Below are positions 32,498-41,406 of a stretch of DNA of 64,000 nucleotides, piece by piece. The number at the start of each line of letters is the position of its first letter. Within the stretch, counting starts at the first letter, position 1. Origin of the DNA: Bacteroidales bacterium UBA1189 (GTDB lineage Bacteria; Bacteroidota; Bacteroidia; Bacteroidales; Bacteroidaceae); the NCBI GenBank assembly GCA_002309805.1, contig DBYJ01000055.1, positions 1-64,000 on the forward strand, read 5' to 3'. Made by a program: the position numbers and the translations under genes. The notes below the pieces were generated by a model. The model did no database searches, was not told where the DNA came from, and saw nothing but the letters and a program-made list of their open reading frames with translations.

Positions 32498-33994
32498 TTA
32501 TTTTCTGAATTTGTTGATACAATCGATGTAGGCTTCGACGGAGGCGGCAATGATGTCGGTATTGGCTCCGAATCCGTAGTAAAGCTGACCGTCGTACTCC
32601 ACCTGCATGTGTACTTTTCCGACGTCGTCGCTGCCCTTGCTGATGGCCTGGATGGTAAATTCCTTCAGGGTCATCTGGCGGCGGATAATGCACTTGAGTG
32701 CCTTGATGGCGGCGTCGACAGGACCGTTGCCTGATGCTGCCGCTTCGAACTGCTCGCCAGCCACGTCAAGGCCGATGCTGGCAACGGGGCGGACGCCCAC
32801 GCCGCTAGTGACTTGCAGGTATTTCAGCTTGATATGGTGGCCGGCCGTACGGTCGGCACCAGCCAGCATCAGGATATCGTCGTCGCCAATCTCCTTTTTC
32901 TGGTCGGCAAGGCGAAGGAAGGCTTCATAGACTTTGTCGAGGCGTTCGCCGTCCATATCAATGCCAAGGACACTGAGCCTGTGGCGCAGGGCGGCACGTC
33001 CGCTTCGGGCAGTGAGGACGATGCTGTTGTCGTCAATGCCAACATCCTTGGGGTCCATGATTTCGTAGGTCTGCACGTTTTTAAGCACGCCGTCCTGATG
33101 GATGCCGCTGGAGTGGGCAAAGGCATTCCGGCCCACGACGGCTTTGTTGGGCTGGACGGGCATGTTCATCAGACTGCTCACCATGCGGCTGGTGGGGTAG
33201 ATCTTCGTGGTGTTGATGTTCGTCTGCACGGGGATGCTCTTGTGGCACTTGATGATCATGGCAATCTCCTCGAGCGAGGTGTTGCCGGCACGTTCGCCGA
33301 TGCCGTTGATGGTGACCTCGGCTTGACGAGCACCGTTCAGGATGCCGCTGATGGTGTTCGCCGTGGCCATGCCCAGGTCGTTGTGGCAATGGGTGGAGAT
33401 GATGGCGCGGTCGATGCCATCGACATGCTCCACAAGGTAGCGTATCTTGGCTCCGTACTCTTCGGGCAGGCAGTAGCCGGTGGTGTCGGGGATGTTGACC
33501 ACGGTGGCACCAGCCTTGATGACGGCTTCGACCACCCGGGCGAGGTATTCATTGTCCGTGCGTCCAGCGTCCTCGGCGTAGAACTCCACGTCCTCGACAA
33601 ACCGTTTGGCATATTTCACTGCGGCTACGCCACGCTCGATGATCTCCTCGCGGTTGGAGTTGAACTTGTACTTGATGTGCATGTCGCTGGTGCCGATGCC
33701 TGTGTGGATACGCTTGTGGCGGGCATACTGGAGCGCTTCGACAGCCACGTCGATGTCCTTCTGCACGGCACGTGTCAGGGCGCAGATAGTGGGCCAGGTG
33801 ACGGCCTTCGAGATTTCGATGACGGAGTTGAAATCACCTGGGCTTGAGATGGGGAAGCCCGCTTCGATGACGTCCACGCCCAGCAATTCCAGCTGCTTGG
33901 CTACCTGGATTTTCTCTACGGTGTTCAGCTGGCAGCCGGGCACCTGCTCGCCGTCGCGCAGCGTAGTGTCAAAAATGTAAAGTCTGTCGTCCAT
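32498..33994 (-). CDS. leuA: 2-isopropylmalate synthase LeuA
   Basis: A 498-residue enzyme that condenses acetyl-CoA with 2-oxoisovalerate, the first leucine-specific step. The metal and substrate motif DTTLRDGEQVPGCQLN lies at residues 9-24, STHCHNDLGMATANT at about 200-214 and HSSGIHQDG at about 295-303. The C-terminal LeuA dimer domain, the site of leucine feedback in the family, spans about 370-498. It is a paralogue of the CimA-like gene at 44313 but lacks the YLEDWS motif. leuC follows 14 bases after its stop. Confidence 0.93.
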   Translation of the reverse strand: MDDRLYIFDTTLRDGEQVPGCQLNTVEKIQVAKQLELLGVDVIEAGFPISSPGDFNSVIEISKAVTWPTICALTRAVQKDIDVAVEALQYARHKRIHTGIGTSDMHIKYKFNSNREEIIERGVAAVKYAKRFVEDVEFYAEDAGRTDNEYLARVVEAVIKAGATVVNIPDTTGYCLPEEYGAKIRYLVEHVDGIDRAIISTHCHNDLGMATANTISGILNGARQAEVTINGIGERAGNTSLEEIAMIIKCHKSIPVQTNINTTKIYPTSRMVSSLMNMPVQPNKAVVGRNAFAHSSGIHQDGVLKNVQTYEIMDPKDVGIDDNSIVLTARSGRAALRHRLSVLGIDMDGERLDKVYEAFLRLADQKKEIGDDDILMLAGADRTAGHHIKLKYLQVTSGVGVRPVASIGLDVAGEQFEAAASGNGPVDAAIKALKCIIRRQMTLKEFTIQAISKGSDDVGKVHMQVEYDGQLYYGFGANTDIIAASVEAYIDCINKFRK

Positions 33995-34068
33995 ATTGGG
34001 CTGGAGGTTTTATTGAATTTAGAGATTGAACGGTTTGGGGTTGCAAAGTTACAGCTTTTCTTTCCTAT

Positions 34069-35229
34069 TTAAAAGAAATCTGAGGAGAAATAGCTTTTGG
34101 GCAGGGGGCGGCAGTTGTAGCCCGAGGCCATGCTTTCGCCATAGGCGCCTGCCGTGCGGAAAGCAATGAAGTCGCCCCGACGGCATTCGGGGAGGCCGAA
34201 GGCCCGGGTGAAGACGTCGGAACTCTCGCAGACAGGGCCCACCACATCGTAGGTGACGTTGGGGCGGGTGGACTCGACAGAAATGTTCTGTGGAAGGTGG
34301 AAGGCATGGTAGAGGGCAGGGCGTATGAGCTCAGTCATAGAACCATCGACAATGGCGAAGCGCTTCGAGGTGCCCTCCTTGACGTAAAGCACACGGGTGA
34401 CAAGGCTGCCGCAGTGAGCGACAAGACTTCGCCCCAGCTCAAAATGAACTTTCTGCCCTGAACGGACGTCGAGATGACGGCGGAAAACGTCGAAGTAAGC
34501 CTCGAAGCCGGCCATAGGCGCATCGTCAGGGTGCTCGTAATCGACACCTAGTCCACCGCCCACATTGATGTCGCCGACGGGGAGGCCATGACGGCTGAGC
34601 TCGTGGCTTAGTACGTTGATTCGGTTGCAGAGTGCTTGGAAGTCAAGCATATCGGTAATTTGCGAGCCAATGTGGAAATGGAGCCCCCGATAGATGATGT
34701 GGGGGAGGCTGAGCGCTTCGCGCAAAACGCCCTCGAGCTGTTCGAGGTTAATACCAAACTTGTTCTCGGCCAAACCCGTAGTGATGTTGGCATGAGTGTG
34801 AGCTCCGATATCGGGATTGACGCGAAGGGCGACGGGGGCCTGTACCCCTTTGGCACCGGCAAGGTCGTTGATGACGCGCAGTTCGGCAGCCGACTCCACA
34901 TTGAAACAGCCAATACCAGCGTCGAGTGCAAGATTGATTTCCCAGTCGCTTTTCCCTACACCGGCATAAACCACTGTCTCGGGGGCAAAGCCGTGGGCAA
35001 TGGCAGTCCGTACCTCGCCTCCGCTAACGCAGTCGGCACCAAAGCCGCGGGCGCTGATGATACGAAGCAGAACAGGGTTTGCATTGGCTTTCACTGCATA
35101 GTGCATGTGCCAGCCTTCTCGAAGTGCCAATTGAGCTGCAACGACATCAAGCGTCTGCCCGAGGAGTGCGGTGTCGTAATAGTAGAACGGCGTCTGCAAG
35201 CCTTGAAAACTATGGGTGGGAAAGAACAT
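34069..35229 (-). CDS. lysA: Diaminopimelate decarboxylase LysA
   Basis: A 386-residue PLP enzyme of the fold III decarboxylases that makes lysine from meso-diaminopimelate. The PLP lysine is in HYAVKANANP (about residue 47); LHFHIGSQITD, NVGGGLGVDY and GPVCESSDVF are the expected substrate and PLP motifs. It sits 20 bases downstream of lysC and 74 upstream of leuA on the same strand. Confidence 0.94.
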   Translation of the reverse strand: MFFPTHSFQGLQTPFYYYDTALLGQTLDVVAAQLALREGWHMHYAVKANANPVLLRIISARGFGADCVSGGEVRTAIAHGFAPETVVYAGVGKSDWEINLALDAGIGCFNVESAAELRVINDLAGAKGVQAPVALRVNPDIGAHTHANITTGLAENKFGINLEQLEGVLREALSLPHIIYRGLHFHIGSQITDMLDFQALCNRINVLSHELSRHGLPVGDINVGGGLGVDYEHPDDAPMAGFEAYFDVFRRHLDVRSGQKVHFELGRSLVAHCGSLVTRVLYVKEGTSKRFAIVDGSMTELIRPALYHAFHLPQNISVESTRPNVTYDVVGPVCESSDVFTRAFGLPECRRGDFIAFRTAGAYGESMASGYNCRPLPKSYFSSDFF

Positions 35230-35249
35230 TTTTTCTTAACTCTTAATTC

Positions 35250-36566
35250 TTAATTCTCAAACAGGCAGGCGGAGAGGGCACGGAGAGCTCGGGATTTATC
35301 TTCTTCACGGACAAGGAAGGAGATGTTGTAGTTGCTTCCACCATACGATACCATACGGACAGGGATATCCTTCATGGCCTGCATGGCGCGGGTTTCGAAC
35401 CCCACGTTCTCCCAGTCCATGTCACCAACTACACAGACAATGCACATGTCGAGGTCGACGGTGACGGTGCCATATTTCTTCAGATCGTGAACAATCTCGC
35501 CGAGATGGCGGGTGTCGTCGATGGACATGGATACACCAACCTCGGAGGTGCAGATCATGTCGATGCTAGTGTGCCAGCTTTCGAAAATCTCGAATACCTT
35601 CCGAAGGAAACCGTGAGCCAACAGCATTCGGCTGGACTTGATGCGGATGGCGGTGATGTTATCCTTGGCGGCGACAGCCTTGATGGAACCTGCATCGCGG
35701 TTGTTGTCGATGAGAGTGCCGGGAGCTTGGGGCTCCATCGTGTTGAGAAGTCGGACAGGGATGTTGGCGTACTTGGCGGGCTGAATGCAGGTGGGATGGA
35801 GAATCTTCGCGCCGAAGTAGGCAAGCTCGGCAGCCTCGTCGAAGTGGAGATGACGGACGGCAGTTGTTGTGTCAACGATGCGTGGATCGTTGTTGTGCAT
35901 GCCGTCAATATCCGTCCATATCTGAATCTCGCTGGCTTCTATCGCTGCACCGATGAGTGATGCCGTATAGTCAGAACCGCCACGCTGCAGGTTGTCCACC
36001 TCGCCGTAGGCATTCCTGCAAATGAATCCCTGGGTTATATAAAGAGGAGCATCAGTCTGCGCTTTCATTAGTTCACCCAGCTTTTCTTTGATAAAAGCGA
36101 GGTCGGGTTCGCCACCCGCAGCCAGACGCATGAAATCAAGGGCAGAAAGAAGCACGGATGGAATGCCCTGTTCGTGCAGGTAATTGGTCATCATGTGAGT
36201 AGACATGATCTCCCCCTGTGCCAGCAAGATTTTTTCCTCCACTTGTCCAAAAGGCTGGCGGGTGAGGGCACGTAGCGAGTCGAAAACTTCGTGAAGAAAC
36301 TCCCTTGTCGTGTTACGCCACTCATCGGTGGCATAGAGCTTCGTCAGGTGGCTATTGTAAATGACTTCTAGCCGGTTAATGGTTTCTATGGCACTATCAG
36401 GATTGCGGTTATAGAGATAGCCTGCAATCTCCACTAAAGTATTAGTAGTGCCAGACATTGCTGAGAGGACAACGAATGTAGGGCCGCTTGCAGAGACGAG
36501 CGATGCCACATGTTTCATTCTTTCGGCAGAGCCTACGGAGGTGCCTCCGAATTTCATTACTTTCAT
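35250..36566 (-). CDS. lysC: Aspartate kinase LysC
   Basis: A 438-residue monofunctional aspartate kinase, the first step to lysine, threonine and methionine. KFGGTSVGSAERM at the N-terminus binds ATP, and the GGSDYTASLIGAAIEA segment (about 220-235) binds aspartate. Two C-terminal ACT-type regions (about 310-438) probably mediate feedback. It is not fused to homoserine dehydrogenase. The frame can be read seven codons further from a TTG at 36587; the ATG at 36566 gives the usual MKVMKFGG start and is preferred. Confidence 0.93.
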   Translation of the reverse strand: MKVMKFGGTSVGSAERMKHVASLVSASGPTFVVLSAMSGTTNTLVEIAGYLYNRNPDSAIETINRLEVIYNSHLTKLYATDEWRNTTREFLHEVFDSLRALTRQPFGQVEEKILLAQGEIMSTHMMTNYLHEQGIPSVLLSALDFMRLAAGGEPDLAFIKEKLGELMKAQTDAPLYITQGFICRNAYGEVDNLQRGGSDYTASLIGAAIEASEIQIWTDIDGMHNNDPRIVDTTTAVRHLHFDEAAELAYFGAKILHPTCIQPAKYANIPVRLLNTMEPQAPGTLIDNNRDAGSIKAVAAKDNITAIRIKSSRMLLAHGFLRKVFEIFESWHTSIDMICTSEVGVSMSIDDTRHLGEIVHDLKKYGTVTVDLDMCIVCVVGDMDWENVGFETRAMQAMKDIPVRMVSYGGSNYNISFLVREEDKSRALRALSACLFEN

Positions 36567-36590
36567 AGGGCGATTCTGTATTTCCAATTC

Positions 36591-38078
36591 CTAATTCTTT
36601 TTATTCAAATCCAAGTGATGGGTGATGCAGGGAGGTAGCTCTTCGGGATAGTGGGTTACCATGATAAGTGTTTTGTGAGATCGTTTGCAAAAGAGGGTGA
36701 TTATCTCCCGAACCCATTCGTGGTAATAATCGTCCAGACCATGGAGTGGCTCATCAAGAATGAGCAGTTCAGGGTCTTTGACAAAGGCACGTGCCAATAG
36801 GCAGAGGCGTTGTTCTCCACTGGAAAGTTGGAGAAAGGTTTTGTCTGCTAAACGACCGATGCCGAAAACCTCCATCCAGAAGAGACATTTGTCTTTGTCT
36901 TCGTCTGTAGTGCGGGTGTATAACCCTACGGTGTCGTGCAGTCCGCTGGCTACAAGGTTGATGGCAGGAATGTTCTTTCGATAGGCCCGATGGAGCTCAG
37001 GACTGACATAACCAATGTGGCGTTTGATTTCCCAGATGCTCTCACCCGAGCCCCGGCGATGACCAAAAAGACGGATATCGCAAGCATATCCCTGCGGATT
37101 GTCGGCACAGACCAGACTGAGCAAGGTGCTTTTGCCCGAACCGTTGTTTCCCGTCAAAGCCCAACGCTCACCCTCATGAACCGTCCAACTGATATCCTTC
37201 AGAATGGTTCGTCCGTCGTAACAAATGCTGATATTGTTAAACTGCAGAATCTCTCCTCCTGCCTGAGGATAGAACGGCGTCTGGCTGAGATCTTTTTCCG
37301 GCAGGGAAAGGATGCGGAGACGTTCGTCCGGTGTCAGAACGGGCTGTGGGCAGGAACTGCTATTCTTAAGGATGTACATCTCGCGACTCATAGTGGGGAG
37401 TACATGCCCATTCTGAACAGGAATGACGCGGGTGATAAATGAAGGGATGAGGCTGGTTTTCGGAAGGATAAGTACAAGGGTAAAGTGTTGTTGTTTGCTG
37501 ATAGTCTGTAGAACTTCTGTCAGCATAGTGCGGGCAGAAGCATCAAGACCAATAAATGGGTTGTCGATAATAAGCATCCTGGGGTGGCTAAGCAATACTC
37601 GTGCCAGCTGACATTTCCGCAACTCGCCTGATGAGAGGGTGACAATAGTCCTATCAAGCAGGGGTTCCAGACCGAACAAACGGTACACTTCTAATTTAGA
37701 AGGGGAGTCATCTGCAGAGCCGGTTTTACTGAGGACGTCGTGTACTGTGGGAGTCTCATCGCTTATTTCTGTTTGGTTCCAACGTAGTTGCAGAAAGTAG
37801 TTGCTGTCGGCCTCGCCATAGGCATCGCAGAAGGTGATGTAGCGGATGGCTTCGCTATCAGGGATTTCCTCTGTTTCAGGAAAACAATAGCGGATGGCTT
37901 CGCCCCGTAGGCGATAGTGACCAGTGAGTATCTCAACAAGACGTGTTTTCCCGCTACCGTTCAGCCCTACAATGGCCACCTGCTCACCTTCCCAGATGGA
38001 AAGGCTCACAGGTGACGCCATGGCATATTGCGGATTAGCCGTTACACCTTCGTTTATTTCGACAACGGGCTGGCTCAA
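36591..38078 (-). CDS. Tandem ABC ATPase, ModF-like
   Basis: A 495-residue soluble protein with two ABC ATPase halves and no membrane segment. First half: Walker A VGLNGSGKTRL (about 37-47), signature LSSGELRKCQLAR and Walker B LIIDNPFIGLD, where the usual catalytic Glu after the Asp is Asn. Second half: TGNNGSGKSTLL, LSSGEQRLCLLAR and LLILDEPLHGLD, which looks complete. This asymmetry suggests one degenerate site. The layout resembles ModF; molybdate transport is not implied by the neighbours. The start is TTG at 38078, overlapping the ilvC stop as TTGA. Confidence 0.78.
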   Translation of the reverse strand: MSQPVVEINEGVTANPQYAMASPVSLSIWEGEQVAIVGLNGSGKTRLVEILTGHYRLRGEAIRYCFPETEEIPDSEAIRYITFCDAYGEADSNYFLQLRWNQTEISDETPTVHDVLSKTGSADDSPSKLEVYRLFGLEPLLDRTIVTLSSGELRKCQLARVLLSHPRMLIIDNPFIGLDASARTMLTEVLQTISKQQHFTLVLILPKTSLIPSFITRVIPVQNGHVLPTMSREMYILKNSSSCPQPVLTPDERLRILSLPEKDLSQTPFYPQAGGEILQFNNISICYDGRTILKDISWTVHEGERWALTGNNGSGKSTLLSLVCADNPQGYACDIRLFGHRRGSGESIWEIKRHIGYVSPELHRAYRKNIPAINLVASGLHDTVGLYTRTTDEDKDKCLFWMEVFGIGRLADKTFLQLSSGEQRLCLLARAFVKDPELLILDEPLHGLDDYYHEWVREIITLFCKRSHKTLIMVTHYPEELPPCITHHLDLNKKN

Positions 38079-39118
38079 TTGTTTTCGGGACGAAGCTTAC
38101 GGACGGTGACGGCGGTCTGCCACATTTCGCTCTCGCGCAGCTGGCGCAGTTCCTCCTCCAACTTCTCGCGGTAGTCAGGCTTGCTGTTGCTATCAATGGA
38201 AATCTGGGCTTCATTGCCACACTTCACGCTGGCATAGAGCTTCTGCATGACGGGCTTGATGGCATCGTGGAACGGCCCCATCCAGTCAAGAGCACCGCGC
38301 TGGGCGGTAGTGGAGCAGTTGGCATACATCCAGTCCATGCCCTTGGCTGCAAACAGTGGCATGAGTGATTGGGTGAGTTCCTCGACAGTTTCGTTGAAGG
38401 CCTCAGAGGGAGTGTGCCCGTTCTCGCGCAGCACCTCATACTGAGCAAGCAGTAAGCCTTGGATGGCACCCATCAGTGAACCACGTTCACCCGTCAAATC
38501 ACTGGTAGCCTCACGTTGGAAAGTAGTTTCGAACAGGTAACCCGAGCCTATGCCAATGCCAAGAGCAATGGTCTTGTCGTAGGCCTTGCCTGTGAAATCC
38601 TGATAGATGGCATAGCTGCTGTTGATGCCGCGTCCCTCGAGGAACATGGTGCGGAGCGAAGTGCCAGAGCCTTTGGGCGCAACCATGATGACGTCGATGT
38701 CTGTGGGGGGTACGCATCCTGTACGGTCGCTCCAGGTGATGGCAAAGCCATGGCTGAAATAGAGCGTCTTGCCTGTAGTGAGGTAAGGCTTTATAGTGGG
38801 CCAAACGGCCATGACAGCAGCGTCGGAGAGTAGGCACATGACGATAGTGCCGCGCTTGGCAGCCTCTTCAATGCTGAACAGGGTCTCGCCGGGTACCCAA
38901 CCGTCAGCGACAGCTTTGTCGTAGGTCTTACCTGGGCGTTGGCCGACGATGACATTGAAGCCATTGTCACGGAGGTTAAGCGATTGGCCGGGGCCTTGTA
39001 CACCATAGCCGAGGACGGCGATGGTCTCATTCTTCAGTTCTTCACGGGCTTTCGCAAGGGAAAACTCTTCACGTGTTACGACGTTCTCAATGACGCCGCC
39101 AAAATTCATTTTTGCCAT
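38075..39118 (-). CDS. ilvC: Ketol-acid reductoisomerase IlvC
   Basis: A 347-residue NAD(P)H enzyme that isomerises and reduces acetolactate and acetohydroxybutyrate. The Rossmann motif GYGVQGPGQSLNLRDNG covers about residues 38-54, and the metal site is formed by ATSDLTGERGSLMGA (about 215-229) and the C-terminal knotted domain. In place of the common GYGSQGHAQ it has GYGVQGPGQ, a variant. It overlaps the ABC ATPase gene downstream. Confidence 0.95.
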   Translation of the reverse strand: MAKMNFGGVIENVVTREEFSLAKAREELKNETIAVLGYGVQGPGQSLNLRDNGFNVIVGQRPGKTYDKAVADGWVPGETLFSIEEAAKRGTIVMCLLSDAAVMAVWPTIKPYLTTGKTLYFSHGFAITWSDRTGCVPPTDIDVIMVAPKGSGTSLRTMFLEGRGINSSYAIYQDFTGKAYDKTIALGIGIGSGYLFETTFQREATSDLTGERGSLMGAIQGLLLAQYEVLRENGHTPSEAFNETVEELTQSLMPLFAAKGMDWMYANCSTTAQRGALDWMGPFHDAIKPVMQKLYASVKCGNEAQISIDSNSKPDYREKLEEELRQLRESEMWQTAVTVRKLRPENN

Positions 39119-39145
39119 TGTTGTTTATTGGTTTGGTTTATAAGT

Positions 39146-39676
39146 TTATTGGTTTAAGGTTTTCAAAAATTCTGTCAAGTGCTCCTCGCTACTGCGGGTG
39201 ACGGCAATGCGGCCCGAGTTGACGTACTGCAAGAGGCAGTCAAAGGTGCTAAGGTCGCGTCGGAGCTGTTCGGTTTCAGCTGTGCGCCCCGCCTTCTCCA
39301 CTACTGTGTAGACGGGGTTGGTTTCTATGATAGGGGCATCGTTGCGACGGATAATCTCACAAATCTCAGGATTGGCCATCAGAAGGGGGGTGGAGAGTTT
39401 GTAAAGTGCAATCTCCTGCATGAATATTTCGTCTTCCAGAAAGTAACTCGCTTGCAGGACATCCACTTTCTTGGCAATTTGCAGCGTTACCTTGGCAATG
39501 GTGTCCTCGTCAGCTACAGCAGTGATCGTGTAGCGGTGAATGCCTTCGATGGACGACGGGGAGACGTTGAGGCTCTCAATGTTTATTTGACGACGGGTGA
39601 AAACTGCTGTTACTTGATTCAGCAGTCCTGCCATGTGCTCCGAGTGGACAATCAATGTATAAAGGTGCTTTTCCAT
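39146..39676 (-). CDS. ilvN: Acetolactate synthase small subunit IlvN
   Basis: A 176-residue regulatory subunit of acetohydroxyacid synthase. The N-terminal ACT domain (LYTLIVHSEHMAGLLNQVTA, then NIESLNVS) binds valine in the family. The C-terminal part contacts the catalytic subunit. It overlaps the 3' end of ilvB by 25 bases, so expression is coupled. ilvH would be an equally valid name. Confidence 0.92.
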   Translation of the reverse strand: MEKHLYTLIVHSEHMAGLLNQVTAVFTRRQINIESLNVSPSSIEGIHRYTITAVADEDTIAKVTLQIAKKVDVLQASYFLEDEIFMQEIALYKLSTPLLMANPEICEIIRRNDAPIIETNPVYTVVEKAGRTAETEQLRRDLSTFDCLLQYVNSGRIAVTRSSEEHLTEFLKTLNQ

Positions 39677-41391
39677 TGTTCAGTAGGTGTAGAGGAGTCA
39701 ATAAAGGGAAGCATGTGATCCACGTCGGCACCGGGAGGCGTCATGGGCATGACGTTTTCCTCCTCTTCGACTGCAACCTGCAATAGGAAGGCTCCGGGCG
39801 AGGTGAGCATTTCGCGGATGGCATCGTCAAGGTCTGCGCGGGCAGCAACCGTACGTGAAGGTATGCCGTAGGCAGAGGCGATCAATTCGTAGTTGGGATT
39901 CATCATCGGCGTACATGAATAGCGGTGGTTGAAGAAGAGCTCCTGCCACTGACGGACGTTGCCGAGGTAATTGTTGTTGAGGAGGATGATCTTCACTGGT
40001 GCGCCACTCTCCATGATGGTGCCCAATTCTTGCAGATTCATCTGGATACCTCCATCGCCCACAAAGAGGCAAACGGTGCGTTCGGGTGCGCCGAAGGTGG
40101 CTCCGATGGCAGCGGGCAGTCCGAAACCCATGGTGCCAAGACCGCCCGAGGTGATGATGCTGCGGGGGCGAGTATAACGGAAATAGCGGGCGGACATCAT
40201 CTGGTTTTGTCCAACATCGGTGACGAGGATGGCGCTGTCGGCCGTAGCTTCGCTGACACGACGTGCGACCTCACCCATCTTCAACGGTCCTTCGGCAGGG
40301 TGGATTGCAGGGAGAACGACACGTTCGTCCTCCATTGTATGGTAGATGGCGAAGCTTTCTACCCACTTCTTGTGTTCTGCGGGATGAACAGCCTTCGTAA
40401 GTCGTGCCAAAGTTTCCTTGCAATCGCCTGTAACGGCTACATCGACGGGGACGTTCTTGCCTATTTCCGAGGGGTCGATGTCGAGGTGGATGACCTTGGC
40501 CTGACGGGCATATGTAGCGAGACGGCCTGTGACACGGTCGTCGAAACGCATGCCGACGGCAATCAGCACGTCGCATTCATTGGTTTTCACATTGGGAGCA
40601 AGATTGCCGTGCATTCCCAGCATACCCTGTCGGAGGGGATGGCTGGAAGGTAGGGTGGAGAGGCCGAGAAGGGTACAGCCCACGGGGATGCCCGTCTTCT
40701 CGACAAATTGTTTCAACTCTTCCTGTGCACCGGCGAGTTCAATGCCTTGTCCGGCAAGGAGCAGAGGACGCTCGGCGTTGTCAATAAGTGCAGCCGCACG
40801 GCGTATGGCATCGTCAGAGGGCTGGGGCACGGGAATGAAACCGCGCTGGATAGGCAGCGATGCAGGCTCGAAATCCACCATCGTTGTTTGGGCGTTCTTG
40901 GCGAAGTCGAGTACTACGGGGCCTGGACGCCCGTTTGCGGCAATATAGAATGCACGAGCCACGGCCCAGGCTATGTCCTCAGCGCGGCGTATTTGGTAGC
41001 TCCATTTGCAGATGGGTTGGGTGATGCAGACGAAATCGACCTCCTGAAAGGCATCCGTGCCGAGGGCTGCGGCGCCCACTTGGCCTGATATGACGACGAT
41101 GGGGGTGCTGTCGAGCATAGCATCGCTGATGCCGGTGATGGTGTTTGTGGCGCCAGGCCCGCTGGTAACGAGGCAGACGCCCACTTGCCCGCTGCTGCGG
41201 GCATAGCCTTGTGCGGCATGAGCAGCGCCTTGCTCGTGGCGGACAAGTACCTGACGGAAATCTTCTCGATGGTCATAGAGCGCATCAAAGACGGGCATTA
41301 TACCACCTCCCGGATAACCGAAAATGGTGGTCACCCCTTCGTGGATGAGGGCTTGCATGAGTGCCTCTGCGCCTGTTATCCTTTTTTTCAT
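39652..41391 (-). CDS. ilvB: Acetolactate synthase large subunit IlvB
   Basis: A 579-residue thiamine diphosphate and FAD enzyme that makes acetolactate (valine, leucine) and acetohydroxybutyrate (isoleucine). The N-terminus has GYPGGGIMPVFDAL with the catalytic Glu region nearby (RHEQGAAHAAQGYAR), and the TPP motif VGDGGIQMNLQEL...LLNNN is at about 435-465. Full family length. It lies between ilvD and ilvN. Confidence 0.95.
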   Translation of the reverse strand: MKKRITGAEALMQALIHEGVTTIFGYPGGGIMPVFDALYDHREDFRQVLVRHEQGAAHAAQGYARSSGQVGVCLVTSGPGATNTITGISDAMLDSTPIVVISGQVGAAALGTDAFQEVDFVCITQPICKWSYQIRRAEDIAWAVARAFYIAANGRPGPVVLDFAKNAQTTMVDFEPASLPIQRGFIPVPQPSDDAIRRAAALIDNAERPLLLAGQGIELAGAQEELKQFVEKTGIPVGCTLLGLSTLPSSHPLRQGMLGMHGNLAPNVKTNECDVLIAVGMRFDDRVTGRLATYARQAKVIHLDIDPSEIGKNVPVDVAVTGDCKETLARLTKAVHPAEHKKWVESFAIYHTMEDERVVLPAIHPAEGPLKMGEVARRVSEATADSAILVTDVGQNQMMSARYFRYTRPRSIITSGGLGTMGFGLPAAIGATFGAPERTVCLFVGDGGIQMNLQELGTIMESGAPVKIILLNNNYLGNVRQWQELFFNHRYSCTPMMNPNYELIASAYGIPSRTVAARADLDDAIREMLTSPGAFLLQVAVEEEENVMPMTPPGADVDHMLPFIDSSTPTEQWKSTFIH

Positions 41392-41406
41392 AATTCAATC
41401 AAATAA

